Shown: positions 1 through 8,602 of the stretch, piece after piece | How positions within the stretch are numbered: position 1 is the stretch's first letter | Layout: the number at the start of each line of letters is the position of its first letter | Assembly (NCBI GenBank): GCA_027491085.1 | Contig: JAIXWW010000019.1 | Coordinates: forward strand, 124,001-188,000 | Direction: 5' to 3' | Source: Bacteroidota bacterium | Lineage (GTDB): Bacteria; Bacteroidota; Bacteroidia; UKL13-3 | Length of the DNA stretch: 64,000 bases | The notes under the pieces: generated by a model | What the model saw: only the letters and a program-made list of their open reading frames with translations | Databases searched by the model: none | Told to the model about the DNA's origin: nothing | Program-made: the position numbers and the translations under genes

Positions 1-29
1 GCTTTAGCCAAAAACTAAAGCGGTTTTTT
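1..29 (+). terminator. Hairpin terminator, copy 1 of a dispersed hairpin
   Basis: GCTTTAG pairs with CTAAAGC across a CCAAAAA loop and is followed by GG and six T. The left arm is cut by the window edge. Read on this strand it is a rho-independent terminator for a gene lying to the left of the window. The same hairpin, nearly base for base, recurs on the other strand at 4045-4073 and 42262-42290. Confidence 0.7.
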
Positions 30-252
30 AGTGTAAAAACTACTTAATTTGAAGTACAAAATGCACTTAACCAATTTCCATTTTTATAACTCTAAAAATT
101 ACCTTTATAACAAGCCTGTAAAGGGTTTACAAGGTTGTGGGTTAGGTTAACGCTTCTCCTTTAATGGTAAGGAAAAGTATAACGAGGTTTCTAAGTCAGG
201 AAATACAATGACTACCATCGAACCGTAATACATTTTTGGTTTGATTAATTTC
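30..252. other. Gene-free stretch
   Basis: No convincing open reading frame, RNA gene or clear hairpin was seen here. It lies between the left-edge terminator and the terminator of the peptidase gene, so two transcription units probably converge here. Confidence 0.5.
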
Positions 253-288
253 AAAAAAAAGTCGGAAGATTTTCTCCCGACTTTTTTC
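253..288 (-). terminator. Terminator of the peptidase gene (bidirectional)
   Basis: AAGTCGG and CCGACTT form a stem around a loop of about 11 bases. It is flanked by A-runs on the left and T-runs on the right, so it can act in both directions. On the - strand it sits just past the stop codon of the dipeptidyl peptidase gene. Confidence 0.75.
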
Positions 289-307
289 ATTTATTAAACT
301 TTATTTT

Positions 308-2518
308 TTATTTCAAGTAATCGTTAAAGTACTGATTTATTTTTTTAAATAAATGTACCCTATCTTTTCCCATTACGTTATGTTCATGGGTTGGATAAAC
401 TGCATAATCAATTAAAATACTATCATCTACACATTTTTTAGCATAGTTTAATGTGTGGTTCCAAAGAACTGTATTATCGTTAGTTCCGTGAATTAGCAAT
501 AATTTTCCTTTTAAATTTTGAGTATAATTTAAAAGGTTATTTTCCTTATAGCCTTCAGGGTTTTCTTGTGGTGTATCCATATATCTTTCGGTATACATTA
601 CTTCATACATACTCCAATCAATAACTGGTCCACCGGCCACACCTACTTTAAATACCCCCGGAGTTCTTGTCATTAAACTTGTGGCCATAAAGCCTCCAAA
701 ACTCCACCCATAAACACCAATTTTAGTACTATCAACAAAGGTTTGTTGTTTTAAATAATTAATACCTGCTAGTTGATCTTCCATTTCTATTTTACCCAAT
801 TGGCGATGGGTTATATTTTCAAAATTTAAACCTCTGTTAAGCGAGCCTCTATTATCTATTGTGAATATAATATATCCTTGTTGGGCAAATGCAAGCATCC
901 AAAGCTCAGCTTGTCCTAACCAATTATTAGTTACCATTTGTGCATGTGGTCCACCATATAAATAAACAATGGTTGGGTATTTTTTAGTAGCATCAAAATT
1001 TGCTGGTTTAATTATTCTATAATTTAGGCTAGTAGTACCATCAGTAGAATTAAGCTTACCTAAATTTATTTCTGTTAGTTTGTATGAAGTTATTGGATTA
1101 GCTGCATTTAATATAGAGCCATACAAAACTCCTTTACTATCGTTTAATAGAATTTGACGTGGAGTATTTAAATTACTGAAATTGTCAGCAATAAAAAATC
1201 CATCTTCACTTACAATGGCATTATGAATTCCTTCTTGTTTGGTATGTTGAAAAATTTTACCACTTTTAATTTCTACCGAATACAAGTATTTATTCATTCC
1301 ATCTGCAGAATATGCATTAAAAAACAATTTTAAACCACTGGCATCAAAACCTACTACTTCACTGATATGTTGTTTCAAATTAGTTAATTGTTTGAGTAGC
1401 TTCCCTCCTCTTTCATATAAATAAAAATTGTTGAATCCATTACGTTCGCTTAGCCATAAAAATTGTTTTTCGTTGTTTTTAACAAACAATACCGGTTTTT
1501 CTGGTTCTACATATTTGGGATGAGTTTCGGTGAATAGTGTTTTAATAAATTTACCAGTTATTCCATCATAAAGGTTCAACTTCATTTCATTTTGTGCACG
1601 GTTAACAACAGCAATGTATAAATACTCTTCGTTGGGGCTCCATGATACATTGGTTAAATATTGTTCAGCAGGTTCACCTGTTTCTACCTCGATATTTCGT
1701 TTTTTTGAAAAATTGTAAATTACTACTTTTACTTCATGGCTTTTTGCACCTGCCATTGGGTATTTAATGGTTTCGGTTCCCGATGGTTTGGTATCAAACT
1801 TCATTAAACTGTAATCAGTAACCATAGTTTCATTCATTCTATAATAAGCTAATTTATTTCCTTTGGGGCTCCAAAAAGTTCCTTTGGTAATACCAAACTC
1901 ATTTCTATGAACAGCTTTTCCATTCACCAAATACTCATTGCCAATCTCCGAAATTAAATCACTTTGAAGCGTTCCTTCTTTTTTACCACGCTTAGCCATT
2001 TCAGTTAATGCATCAATTGAAGTTGCATCGCTTACATATAATTGATTACCCACTGTATAGGCTATCCTATTAGTGGTTTTTTCAAAATCTAAATTTTCGG
2101 CACTACCAGAGGCTTTGGCTTTAATGGTAGTTTTTTTAGTTTCAAAATTGTAAAGTAATACGGCATTGTTATAATTATAAATAATACTGGCATTGTCATA
2201 CCAAGTAAAAAAAGGGAACCTTTCAAACTTTGGTTCTTCTGGCAATATTCCATAAAAAGAAGCATACAAATCTTCTACTTTCAAAACTGTATCTCTATTT
2301 AAATTAGGCGTATTTATATAAATCAAAACCTCCTTACCATTTAATTTACCTACATAACTCATGGTTTTGTTATCGGGTTTCCACATCAATTGGCTTAGTC
2401 GTTCAGGTGCTAGAGTAGTTCTGCCTTTTAGTATGGCATCATCAATAGATAATGTTTGATTTTGTGCATTTACAAAACCAACACATAAAAGAAATAAGAA
2501 CAATAGTATTTTTTTCAT
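308..2518 (-). CDS. Secreted dipeptidyl peptidase IV-like serine peptidase (S9 family)
   Basis: An exported peptidase expected to cleave dipeptides from the N-terminus of oligopeptides in the periplasm or at the surface. Residues 1-18 are a signal peptide (MKKILLFLFLLCVGFVNA, cut before Q). The middle, about residues 40-490, is the beta-propeller region with repeated WSP-type blades and a VHRNEFGI segment near the place where DPP4 enzymes carry their glutamate motif. The C-terminal alpha/beta-hydrolase domain shows the full triad: Ser606 in GWSFGG, Asp681 in HGTNDN and His713 in THEHN. The length of 736 residues is normal for the family. It is a single gene with its own terminator, divergent from surE. 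Family assignment is firm; exact substrate preference is inferred. Confidence 0.92.
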   Translation of the reverse strand: MKKILLFLFLLCVGFVNAQNQTLSIDDAILKGRTTLAPERLSQLMWKPDNKTMSYVGKLNGKEVLIYINTPNLNRDTVLKVEDLYASFYGILPEEPKFERFPFFTWYDNASIIYNYNNAVLLYNFETKKTTIKAKASGSAENLDFEKTTNRIAYTVGNQLYVSDATSIDALTEMAKRGKKEGTLQSDLISEIGNEYLVNGKAVHRNEFGITKGTFWSPKGNKLAYYRMNETMVTDYSLMKFDTKPSGTETIKYPMAGAKSHEVKVVIYNFSKKRNIEVETGEPAEQYLTNVSWSPNEEYLYIAVVNRAQNEMKLNLYDGITGKFIKTLFTETHPKYVEPEKPVLFVKNNEKQFLWLSERNGFNNFYLYERGGKLLKQLTNLKQHISEVVGFDASGLKLFFNAYSADGMNKYLYSVEIKSGKIFQHTKQEGIHNAIVSEDGFFIADNFSNLNTPRQILLNDSKGVLYGSILNAANPITSYKLTEINLGKLNSTDGTTSLNYRIIKPANFDATKKYPTIVYLYGGPHAQMVTNNWLGQAELWMLAFAQQGYIIFTIDNRGSLNRGLNFENITHRQLGKIEMEDQLAGINYLKQQTFVDSTKIGVYGWSFGGFMATSLMTRTPGVFKVGVAGGPVIDWSMYEVMYTERYMDTPQENPEGYKENNLLNYTQNLKGKLLLIHGTNDNTVLWNHTLNYAKKCVDDSILIDYAVYPTHEHNVMGKDRVHLFKKINQYFNDYLK

Positions 2519-2772
2519 AATAAATTATTTGAATTTTGGGAGTGCGATAATACCAATCTAAATTACAATTAGCAATAATTTAATCACAATTTACTCTTTG
2601 AATAAGTTGTTACACAAAATTTATATAAATCATTACATAAAGGGTAAAAAAATTAAGGAGGATATAAAAATAATCTAAATAACTAATGCAAAGCTTTAAC
2701 ACAAAAAAGAGTTAAACGCATTTAATACTAAATAAAATGTATAAAAATCGATAGAAATTAATTCAATAAATG

Positions 2773-2800
2773 TACTTTGCGCCCTCAATTTTAAAATTGA
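2773..2800 (+). promoter_or_regulatory. Candidate promoter -7 box and palindrome before surE
   Basis: TACTTTG at 2773-2779 resembles the Bacteroidota -7 box (TAnnTTTG, one base short) about 25 bases before the surE start; no good TTTG -33 box was seen. It is followed at 2785-2800 by a perfect 16-base palindrome, TCAATTTTAAAATTGA, ending 4 bases before the ATG. The palindrome would lie in the mRNA leader and could hinder or tune translation initiation. That role is inference. Confidence 0.35.
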
Positions 2801-2804
2801 ACTC

Positions 2805-3572
2805 ATGTTAAACAAACCACTAATATTAATAACCAACGATGATGGCATAACTGCCCCAGGTATTAAAGCATTGGTTAATGCAGTTAAACACCTTGGCGAA
2901 ATTATAGTAGTTGCTCCCGATGCACCTCAAAGTGCCATGGGCCATGCAGTTACTATCAGTAAACCATTAAGACTAGCACAAACTGATTTGTATGGTGAAA
3001 TTTTATCCTATCAATGTAGTGGTACACCCGCAGACTGTGTGAAGTTGGCAGTTGATAAAGTATTACACAGAAAGCCTGATTTGGTACTTTCAGGTATTAA
3101 TCATGGTAGCAATTCATCAATCAATGTATTGTACAGTGGAACCATGAGTGCTGCAATGGAAGGATGTATTGAAGGCATTCCATCGGCTGGTTTTAGCCTT
3201 TGCGATTTTGCCTATGAAGCTGATTTTACTTTAGCAGCTAAAGTAGCAGCACAAGTAGCTGAAAATATTTTAAAAGAAAATTTACCAAAAGGCGTTCTAT
3301 TAAATGTAAATATTCCAAAAATACCAGAGGAATTATTACAAGGAATAAAAATTTGTAGGCAGGCCAATGCCAAATGGGAAGAAGATTTTGACGAAAGATT
3401 GGACCCAAATGGACGTAAATACTATTGGCTTACTGGTAAATTTGTAAACTATGACCTAGGACAAGATACTGATGAATGGGCTTTGGCAAATAATTATGTT
3501 TCTGTGGTACCCGTGCATTTCGATTTAACTGCTCATCAGGTTATTAGTGATTTAAATAAATGGAAATTTTAA
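2805..3572 (+). CDS. surE: 5'/3'-nucleotidase SurE
   Basis: Cytoplasmic, metal-dependent nucleoside-monophosphate phosphatase of the SurE family, usually linked to stationary-phase survival. The metal-binding NDDG motif is at residues 11-14. The conserved serine is at 43 in APDAPQSAMGH, and the SGINHGSN segment places the metal-ligand Asn at 99. The length of 255 residues is typical. The ATG at 2805 puts the first motif at the usual distance from the N-terminus. Six bases separate it from the next gene, so the two are probably one transcript. Recognition is secure. Confidence 0.95.
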   Translation: MLNKPLILITNDDGITAPGIKALVNAVKHLGEIIVVAPDAPQSAMGHAVTISKPLRLAQTDLYGEILSYQCSGTPADCVKLAVDKVLHRKPDLVLSGINHGSNSSINVLYSGTMSAAMEGCIEGIPSAGFSLCDFAYEADFTLAAKVAAQVAENILKENLPKGVLLNVNIPKIPEELLQGIKICRQANAKWEEDFDERLDPNGRKYYWLTGKFVNYDLGQDTDEWALANNYVSVVPVHFDLTAHQVISDLNKWKF

Positions 3573-3578
3573 AAAATT

Positions 3579-3884
3579 ATGTTAAAAAATAAATTCGATC
3601 ATCTATTAATAGGTTTAGCTGTTGGTTTAGCAGCACCTACCGTTGGCATATTAATTTTTTATTTTACAAAGTTTAGCGAAAGTAGTTTGGCTTTGTTCGT
3701 TACAGTTTCAATACAAGAAAAAATGTTATCGCCATTGCTAAGTTTGTGTGCAGTAATTAATTTGGCTGTGTTCTATTTGTTTATTCATTTCGAAAAATTA
3801 CAAACAGGCAGAGGAATTATACTTGCCACTTTTATTTATGGATTAGCAATTGTACTATTAAAATTTGGAATTGTAAATTTGTAA
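3579..3884 (+). CDS. Small membrane protein of unknown function
   Basis: A 101-residue protein with three hydrophobic segments (about residues 8-30, 50-71 and 79-99), predicted to lie in the inner membrane. I do not recognise a family. It starts six bases after surE and is probably co-transcribed with it. The promoter of the downstream tRNA gene overlaps its 3' end. No catalytic motif is visible. Its coding status is supported by ATG, spacing and coherent membrane topology. Confidence 0.7.
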   Translation: MLKNKFDHLLIGLAVGLAAPTVGILIFYFTKFSESSLALFVTVSIQEKMLSPLLSLCAVINLAVFYLFIHFEKLQTGRGIILATFIYGLAIVLLKFGIVNL

Positions 3885-3894
3885 AATATATTTG
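3864..3894 (+). promoter_or_regulatory. Promoter of tRNA-Ala
   Basis: TTTG at 3864-3867 and TATATTTG at 3887-3894 are separated by 19 bases, an excellent match to the Bacteroidota consensus TTTG-N19-TAnnTTTG. The -7 box ends 14 bases before the first base of the tRNA. The promoter lies across the 3' end of the preceding small membrane protein gene. Confidence 0.75.
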
Positions 3895-3908
3895 CAGTCC
3901 TTAAAAAA

Positions 3909-3982
<74 letters not shown>

Positions 3983-3983
3983 C

Positions 3984-4006
3984 AAAGCGGCTTTTGCCGC
4001 TTTTTT
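3984..4006 (+). terminator. Terminator of tRNA-Ala
   Basis: AAAGCGGC-TTTT-GCCGCTTT followed by further T residues, immediately after the tRNA. A strong rho-independent terminator. Confidence 0.85.
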
Positions 4007-4044
4007 TATGAATTTATGTACATTACTTACATTCTAAATAAGAA

Positions 4045-4073
4045 AACCGCTTTAGTTTTTGACTGAAGCGGTT
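4045..4073 (-). terminator. Hairpin terminator, copy 2 of the dispersed hairpin
   Basis: Read on the - strand this is a 29-base hairpin with arms AACCGCTTCAGT and CTAAAGCGGTT and a CAAAAA loop, followed by TTTTCTTAT. It matches the copy at 42262-42290 at 27 of 29 bases. It lies about 80 bases past the stop codon of the FkbM gene and would end that - strand operon. Confidence 0.65.
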
Positions 4074-4108
4074 AAGGTATAATACAGCCGGAGGCTTATT
4101 TTTTAACT

Positions 4109-4131
4109 CACTAACAAGATGCTTGCTAGTG
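4109..4131. other. Short hairpin downstream of the FkbM gene
   Basis: CACTAACAAG and CTTGCTAGTG form a stem with 9 of 10 pairs around a 3-base loop (ATG). It has no T-run on either side, so it is not a simple terminator. It may be an mRNA 3'-end structure of the - strand operon or a remnant of something else. Confidence 0.35.
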
Positions 4132-4155
4132 CGGAGAGTGGGTATAATTCAAAAA

Positions 4156-5028
4156 CTATCTCCAAACCCTCAAAACACCTCTTCTTAAATAAGGTGGTTT
4201 TAAATCTTTTGCAAAATAAAATAACATATATCCATTTGAAAATTCGGTTTGAAAACCCAATTGCTTAAAATAGTTTTCAAATTCAATTGCATCATTGTAA
4301 CCATGATAAGTGCAAATGGCTAATCTTATATTTTTATTAGCAGATAACAGTTTTTCCATACCTTTAAAAATGGCGCGTTCGCTGCCTTCTACATCCATTT
4401 TAATAAACAATTTTTTGGTATAAAGTTCCTCTAAATCATCAAGTGATAATGAGTTGAAATTGCTTGAAACATGTTCCACTTTTTTATTAAAAAGCTTTAC
4501 CTTATTTTTAAATGGTTCAAAGGTTTTTTGTAATACGGAAAACCATTCGGTGTTGTATTCAAATAAGTAAACTTCCTGGGCTACGTTAATAGAAAGTAAC
4601 GAAAAGTTACCTTCAGCTGCCCCAATATCCAATAAAGTTTCGTCTGAATTAACCTTAAAATTGGTATTACAGTAACTATGTGGTGACCTATAATCTTGTT
4701 CTATCAGTAATGTTTTTAAATAACTTTTACAGCTTAAGATTGACCAATCTTTCTTGAAAAATAATTTATGACCGTTCAATATATAATAATTTAAACCATT
4801 ATCATTTTCGATATTTAAAGTTAGGTTGTTGTATTCATTTTTAAATTGGTATGGAAATACTGTAATATCATTTTTCAAATAATATTGTAGGCCATTTAAC
4901 AATTCATTGTCAGCTATTTGGTCTTTATTTTTTTTATAATAATTTACAATTTTCTTTTTAAGTAAAGTATTATATTTCCACTTACGCCATTTATAGTTAA
5001 TAGCTTTTAACTCATTAATTAATCCCAT
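4156..5028 (-). CDS. FkbM family SAM-dependent methyltransferase
   Basis: A 290-residue protein with a class I methyltransferase core. The SAM-binding loop is LLDIGAAEGNFS (about residues 131-142), and the FkbM hallmark FIKMDVEGSER lies about 80 residues later. Such enzymes typically O-methylate sugars or polyketides; the substrate here is unknown. Residues 1-110 are basic and amphipathic and carry no domain I recognise. It begins 13 bases after the large lipoprotein gene, so it is probably the last gene of a small - strand operon, followed by a hairpin terminator. It is separate from the main polysaccharide cluster but could act on the same polymer. Confidence 0.85.
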   Translation of the reverse strand: MGLINELKAINYKWRKWKYNTLLKKKIVNYYKKNKDQIADNELLNGLQYYLKNDITVFPYQFKNEYNNLTLNIENDNGLNYYILNGHKLFFKKDWSILSCKSYLKTLLIEQDYRSPHSYCNTNFKVNSDETLLDIGAAEGNFSLLSINVAQEVYLFEYNTEWFSVLQKTFEPFKNKVKLFNKKVEHVSSNFNSLSLDDLEELYTKKLFIKMDVEGSERAIFKGMEKLLSANKNIRLAICTYHGYNDAIEFENYFKQLGFQTEFSNGYMLFYFAKDLKPPYLRRGVLRVWR

Positions 5029-5041
5029 ACCACTAATATTA

Positions 5042-6991
5042 TTAGTTACAATTTGGAATACTGTAGCGTAATTTTTTATTATCTAAAATAATATCAATTG
5101 TAAATCCATTAGTAGTATTGTACTTTAAACTTCCTGTCCAATAACCACTTGTCTCATCCTTAATTATAGTTTCAGGAATGTTTGAATCAAAATACAATGT
5201 ATCATAAATTTTTGTCGGATTGCCACTTGTTGCTGGTTTTTCGTATTTAATTACATACGACTTTTTATCTTCAATAAAGGATGGACTAAAAAAGCTTCCA
5301 TTTTCAAATTTTATTAAACTTTCGCTATTACAACCTAATTGCCAAATTGAAAAAGTAGTTGGTGGAGGAATTACAAAATTACCGCCTGGGCAAACAATTG
5401 ATGCCTTAGCTGTAATGGCTAAGTTTGTATTTATGGTATTTAAAAAAGCAGTAGGAATGTAATTAACATTAATATTTAAAGGGGTGCTCGTATAATTACA
5501 AAGTTGAGTTGTTGTCAAATCCTCATTAAACAATGGAGAGTTACCTCTGCAAACATTTGTTGGGTGATTAATAAATGCCTTAATTTTTGTATCTACTAAC
5601 GGAAAAGTTGGAACCGTAATTGAAGTTGAACTATTTGTAAAATCAAAATCATAAGTAAAATTATAAATATCATTACTTACAGTTGCTTTTCCAATAAAAC
5701 CAATATTAGTAGGAATATTAGATGTGTTTAAATTTATAGTTGAAAAACCGCAACTTTTGGTTTCATTTTTAAACAAGAAACATCTACTATTTAACAAATC
5801 GTCTCTGAATGAAAGTTTGTATTCTCCTCCTATTGGTTCAAAAAATTTTGTACTAACGCTAACAACTCTTTTTTGTTCAAAAAACGTATTTAATTTGGTG
5901 CTGTAATCAACTCCCTCTACAAAAATTTTGTAATTATTGGATGGTAAATTTACTTCAACTATTGCTCCTGTTGAACCATCAGCATAATATGGAACAATCT
6001 GATTGCCGGTGGATTGGTCGTAAAAAAATACTTGAGGAATACCAATTGCATTGGTAAATAAAACATAGTTATTTTCATAAACACCATATTCGTTATAATA
6101 ACCAGTTTCTTGAAAACTAGATTGCGATATAATATTGGCTCTAACATTCGTTAAGGCAATAGTATCCGGAATTACCCTTGATTTAAACTCAGCTATTAAG
6201 TTAGGCTTTTTATATCCAACCAAAGTGTTAATATTTTTTTTATTTGAAACAATAGATAGTAAATTATATTTAATTAAATCATCATTTTCTAAAAAATTAA
6301 ATTGATGGATTTTATCAAAAAGTGATTTCACGGCATAAATAGAAGTATCTTTCTTATACAGTAATGTATCTTCAACTAATTGATCGTAGCTTTTTAAAAT
6401 ATTATCATTTTTAAATTTGGTTAATGTTTTTCTGATAAATAATAAACCATTAGTAGGATATTTAATGGTAAAAGAAATACCATCATTTCTTATTAAATAA
6501 AAATAGGCAGTATCAACTGGTTTTTTTCCTAAAAAAGTTTGTGACACCGATTGGTATTTTACATTTGTTTTAGCGCCATTTGGTCTTTCTAAAATCAAGT
6601 TAATTGTAAACTTTTGAGTTTTACTAAATACAAAAACATCTTGTTTTAATGGCAAGTATCCTTCCATTTGAACCTGAATTGTAAATGAAATTGGGTTATT
6701 AATTGTAGGGTTAGTATTAGGTCCTAATATTAAATTCAGATTTCCACCTTCTGCATTAAAATTGGTTTTTCCTTCCGAATCAAAAATGTACATCGCATCT
6801 TTTCCACTTATTGTAAAAGATACTTTTTTTACAGGTAAAGAATCTTCGGTTACAATTTTTGCATTCATTAAAACATTAACAAAACCTGCATCAATATTTA
6901 ATTCAAAATTTTCAATTTCATCTTTGGGAAATTTGCAAGATGGAACAATAATTATAAATAAAAGTAGCCCACAAAAAAGATTCAATCTCAT
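5042..6991 (-). CDS. Large surface lipoprotein with carboxypeptidase-regulatory-like N-terminal region
   Basis: A 649-residue lipoprotein of unknown function. I place the start at 6991, not at an upstream in-frame ATG at 7117, because from 6991 the protein opens with a textbook lipoprotein signal (MRLNLFCGLLLFIIIVPSC). The upstream start would also overlap the preceding beta-barrel gene by more than 120 bases. Residues 30-130 look like a carboxypeptidase-regulatory/Ig-like fold; the rest is beta-rich with several paired cysteines near the C-terminus. Only four bases separate it from the upstream beta-barrel gene, suggesting coupled expression and perhaps an outer-membrane partnership. The function is not recognisable. 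Confidence 0.7.
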   Translation of the reverse strand: MRLNLFCGLLLFIIIVPSCKFPKDEIENFELNIDAGFVNVLMNAKIVTEDSLPVKKVSFTISGKDAMYIFDSEGKTNFNAEGGNLNLILGPNTNPTINNPISFTIQVQMEGYLPLKQDVFVFSKTQKFTINLILERPNGAKTNVKYQSVSQTFLGKKPVDTAYFYLIRNDGISFTIKYPTNGLLFIRKTLTKFKNDNILKSYDQLVEDTLLYKKDTSIYAVKSLFDKIHQFNFLENDDLIKYNLLSIVSNKKNINTLVGYKKPNLIAEFKSRVIPDTIALTNVRANIISQSSFQETGYYNEYGVYENNYVLFTNAIGIPQVFFYDQSTGNQIVPYYADGSTGAIVEVNLPSNNYKIFVEGVDYSTKLNTFFEQKRVVSVSTKFFEPIGGEYKLSFRDDLLNSRCFLFKNETKSCGFSTINLNTSNIPTNIGFIGKATVSNDIYNFTYDFDFTNSSTSITVPTFPLVDTKIKAFINHPTNVCRGNSPLFNEDLTTTQLCNYTSTPLNINVNYIPTAFLNTINTNLAITAKASIVCPGGNFVIPPPTTFSIWQLGCNSESLIKFENGSFFSPSFIEDKKSYVIKYEKPATSGNPTKIYDTLYFDSNIPETIIKDETSGYWTGSLKYNTTNGFTIDIILDNKKLRYSIPNCN

Positions 6992-6995
6992 ATAT

Positions 6996-7694
6996 TTATC
7001 TTGGTAATATTTTATACTTAATTTGTAAATTAATTGAAGGTATAAATACCCAATTGCTAAAAGAATTTTCAAATAATATTCTATTAAAATCATTATTACT
7101 TGGTTTAAATGAACCATCAGATTGAAAATTAAATTTTGGAGAACCTTGGTAATAAATACCTAAATCTAAACCTAAACCTAATCTATTTGCGGGTACAGCA
7201 CGTCCTAATCCAATTCCTAGATAAGGCATTATTGAATTTACTAAAATTTCAGTTTTTATTTTTCCAATATCAGAAGGAGTATAGGTAATATATCCGAAAC
7301 TTTGATCAGTTAAAGGGGTAACAGTAAGTGACAAATTGTTATTACATCTAGCTAAGCCAAGTGAAATTCGGAATGTGTTATTTTTACTTGGATAATAATC
7401 AAAAAATAAATTAAACATATTAAAATCAAAATCCCCTTTAACTTCTGTATAATTACCTTTAAATGAAGTATAATAGTTTGGTTGATAAGATCCTATTAAA
7501 TAGCTTAATCTTGCACTAAGTTGATTATTTAATTGGTAATTTAAGGATAAACTGTATTCAGGAAAGCCAAAGCCAACGGATATTGCAAGATTTTTTCTTT
7601 CAAATTTAATTGAATCATTATTCGCAACCAAAATTGATGCATTTGCAGTTGTTACAAAAAAGTAAATTGATAAAAAAATAAATAACCCCTTCAT
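6996..7694 (-). CDS. Outer-membrane beta-barrel protein
   Basis: A 232-residue protein with a signal peptide (MKGLFIFLSIYFFVTTANA). It is followed by alternating hydrophobic/polar strands with many Tyr, Asn and Ser, ending in KYKILPR. This fits an 8- to 10-stranded outer-membrane barrel of the porin-like or OmpA-barrel type found widely in Bacteroidota. It lies directly upstream of, and nearly touches, the large lipoprotein gene. No enzymatic motif is present; the role may be structural, or in surface display of its neighbour (inference). Confidence 0.7.
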   Translation of the reverse strand: MKGLFIFLSIYFFVTTANASILVANNDSIKFERKNLAISVGFGFPEYSLSLNYQLNNQLSARLSYLIGSYQPNYYTSFKGNYTEVKGDFDFNMFNLFFDYYPSKNNTFRISLGLARCNNNLSLTVTPLTDQSFGYITYTPSDIGKIKTEILVNSIMPYLGIGLGRAVPANRLGLGLDLGIYYQGSPKFNFQSDGSFKPSNNDFNRILFENSFSNWVFIPSINLQIKYKILPR

Positions 7695-7775
7695 TAAATC
7701 TATTGTTGTAAAAAAAGCAATTTTAGGAATGTAAAGTTATCAAAGCGTTAAGCTAATTATAAATAAACAAAAACA

Positions 7776-8513
7776 TTATTTTAAATAAATCAATTTTGAG
7801 ATTTTTGTATTGACCTCGTCTAGTTCATTGGTAACTGAAGTAACCCAATTTCCTTCATCGTCAATTGTGTAGGTAAACGACTTAAAAGTATCATCACTAG
7901 TGGTTTCCTTTTTGATTAAATTTTTACTTTGTGGTATAAAAGTAGTAGCCTCCATGGTTCCAGCCATAACATTTATAGAATCCATATAATATTCGTATTG
8001 AATGGTATATTTGTCATTATCTACCATTTGTTCGGATTTAATTAAATTACCATTTTGATAAATATAGTCGGTATATTCACTATAAGGAACATTATTTATC
8101 AAGGCATTAATATTTTTTCTAATTACCATACCAAAATTATTATATAAATATTTTTCAGTGATTGATAATAGACCAGGTTCATTAATTTTTAAACTATCGG
8201 CATATCCATTTTTATTTAAATAATATCTATAAGAAGTATTTCTTACATTACTCGTTACTGTTACTGTATTTCCAGAATAGGTATATGTGTTTTTTTCAAT
8301 CAATACCTCGTTTTTTATTTTTTGTATTGTAGTTAATCTCCAAATAGTAGAATAAGTAAAAATGGTTAATACAGAATCTTCATAAGTTTCTAAATTATAG
8401 GTATTATTATTGGGTGTAAATGGTATTGACTGGGTAATAATGGTATTACTTTCTTTTGAACACGAGTATGCTATTAAACAAATAATAAAAATAGTAAAGT
8501 ATTTAAATTTCAT
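7776..8513 (-). CDS. Lipoprotein with repeated tyrosine-rich beta motifs (DUF4595-like)
   Basis: A 245-residue lipoprotein. The start at 8513 is chosen because it gives a clean lipoprotein signal (MKFKYFTIFIICLIAYSC) just before Ser-Lys-Glu; an in-frame start at 8567 would put 18 odd residues in front. The mature part has repeated YxYNxNG/LIKSE-type beta-hairpin motifs of the kind seen in DUF4595 or RHS-like lipoproteins of Bacteroidota. Likely anchored at the outer membrane; the function is unknown. It lies between a T9SS protein gene with its own terminator and the beta-barrel gene. Confidence 0.65.
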   Translation of the reverse strand: MKFKYFTIFIICLIAYSCSKESNTIITQSIPFTPNNNTYNLETYEDSVLTIFTYSTIWRLTTIQKIKNEVLIEKNTYTYSGNTVTVTSNVRNTSYRYYLNKNGYADSLKINEPGLLSITEKYLYNNFGMVIRKNINALINNVPYSEYTDYIYQNGNLIKSEQMVDNDKYTIQYEYYMDSINVMAGTMEATTFIPQSKNLIKKETTSDDTFKSFTYTIDDEGNWVTSVTNELDEVNTKISKLIYLK

Positions 8514-8550
8514 GGTAAAGTATATTTCTAATATGATAAGAATATTAAAC

Positions 8551-8582
8551 AAAAAAACCCTCAACAAAAGTTGAGGGTTTTA
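8551..8582 (-). terminator. Terminator of the beta-helix T9SS gene
   Basis: ACCCTCAAC-AAAA-GTTGAGGGT is a 9-bp stem flanked by A-runs on the left and T-runs on the right. On the - strand it follows the stop codon of the 1065-residue secreted protein by 20 bases. It overlaps the sequence just upstream of the lipoprotein start at 8513. Confidence 0.85.
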
Positions 8583-8602
8583 AATCTTAAAAAAACAAAT
8601 TA

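Noticed and set aside
5042..7117. Longer version of the large lipoprotein starting at 7117
   Set aside because: It would overlap the upstream barrel gene and bury the lipoprotein signal; the start at 6991 gives a clean lipobox.
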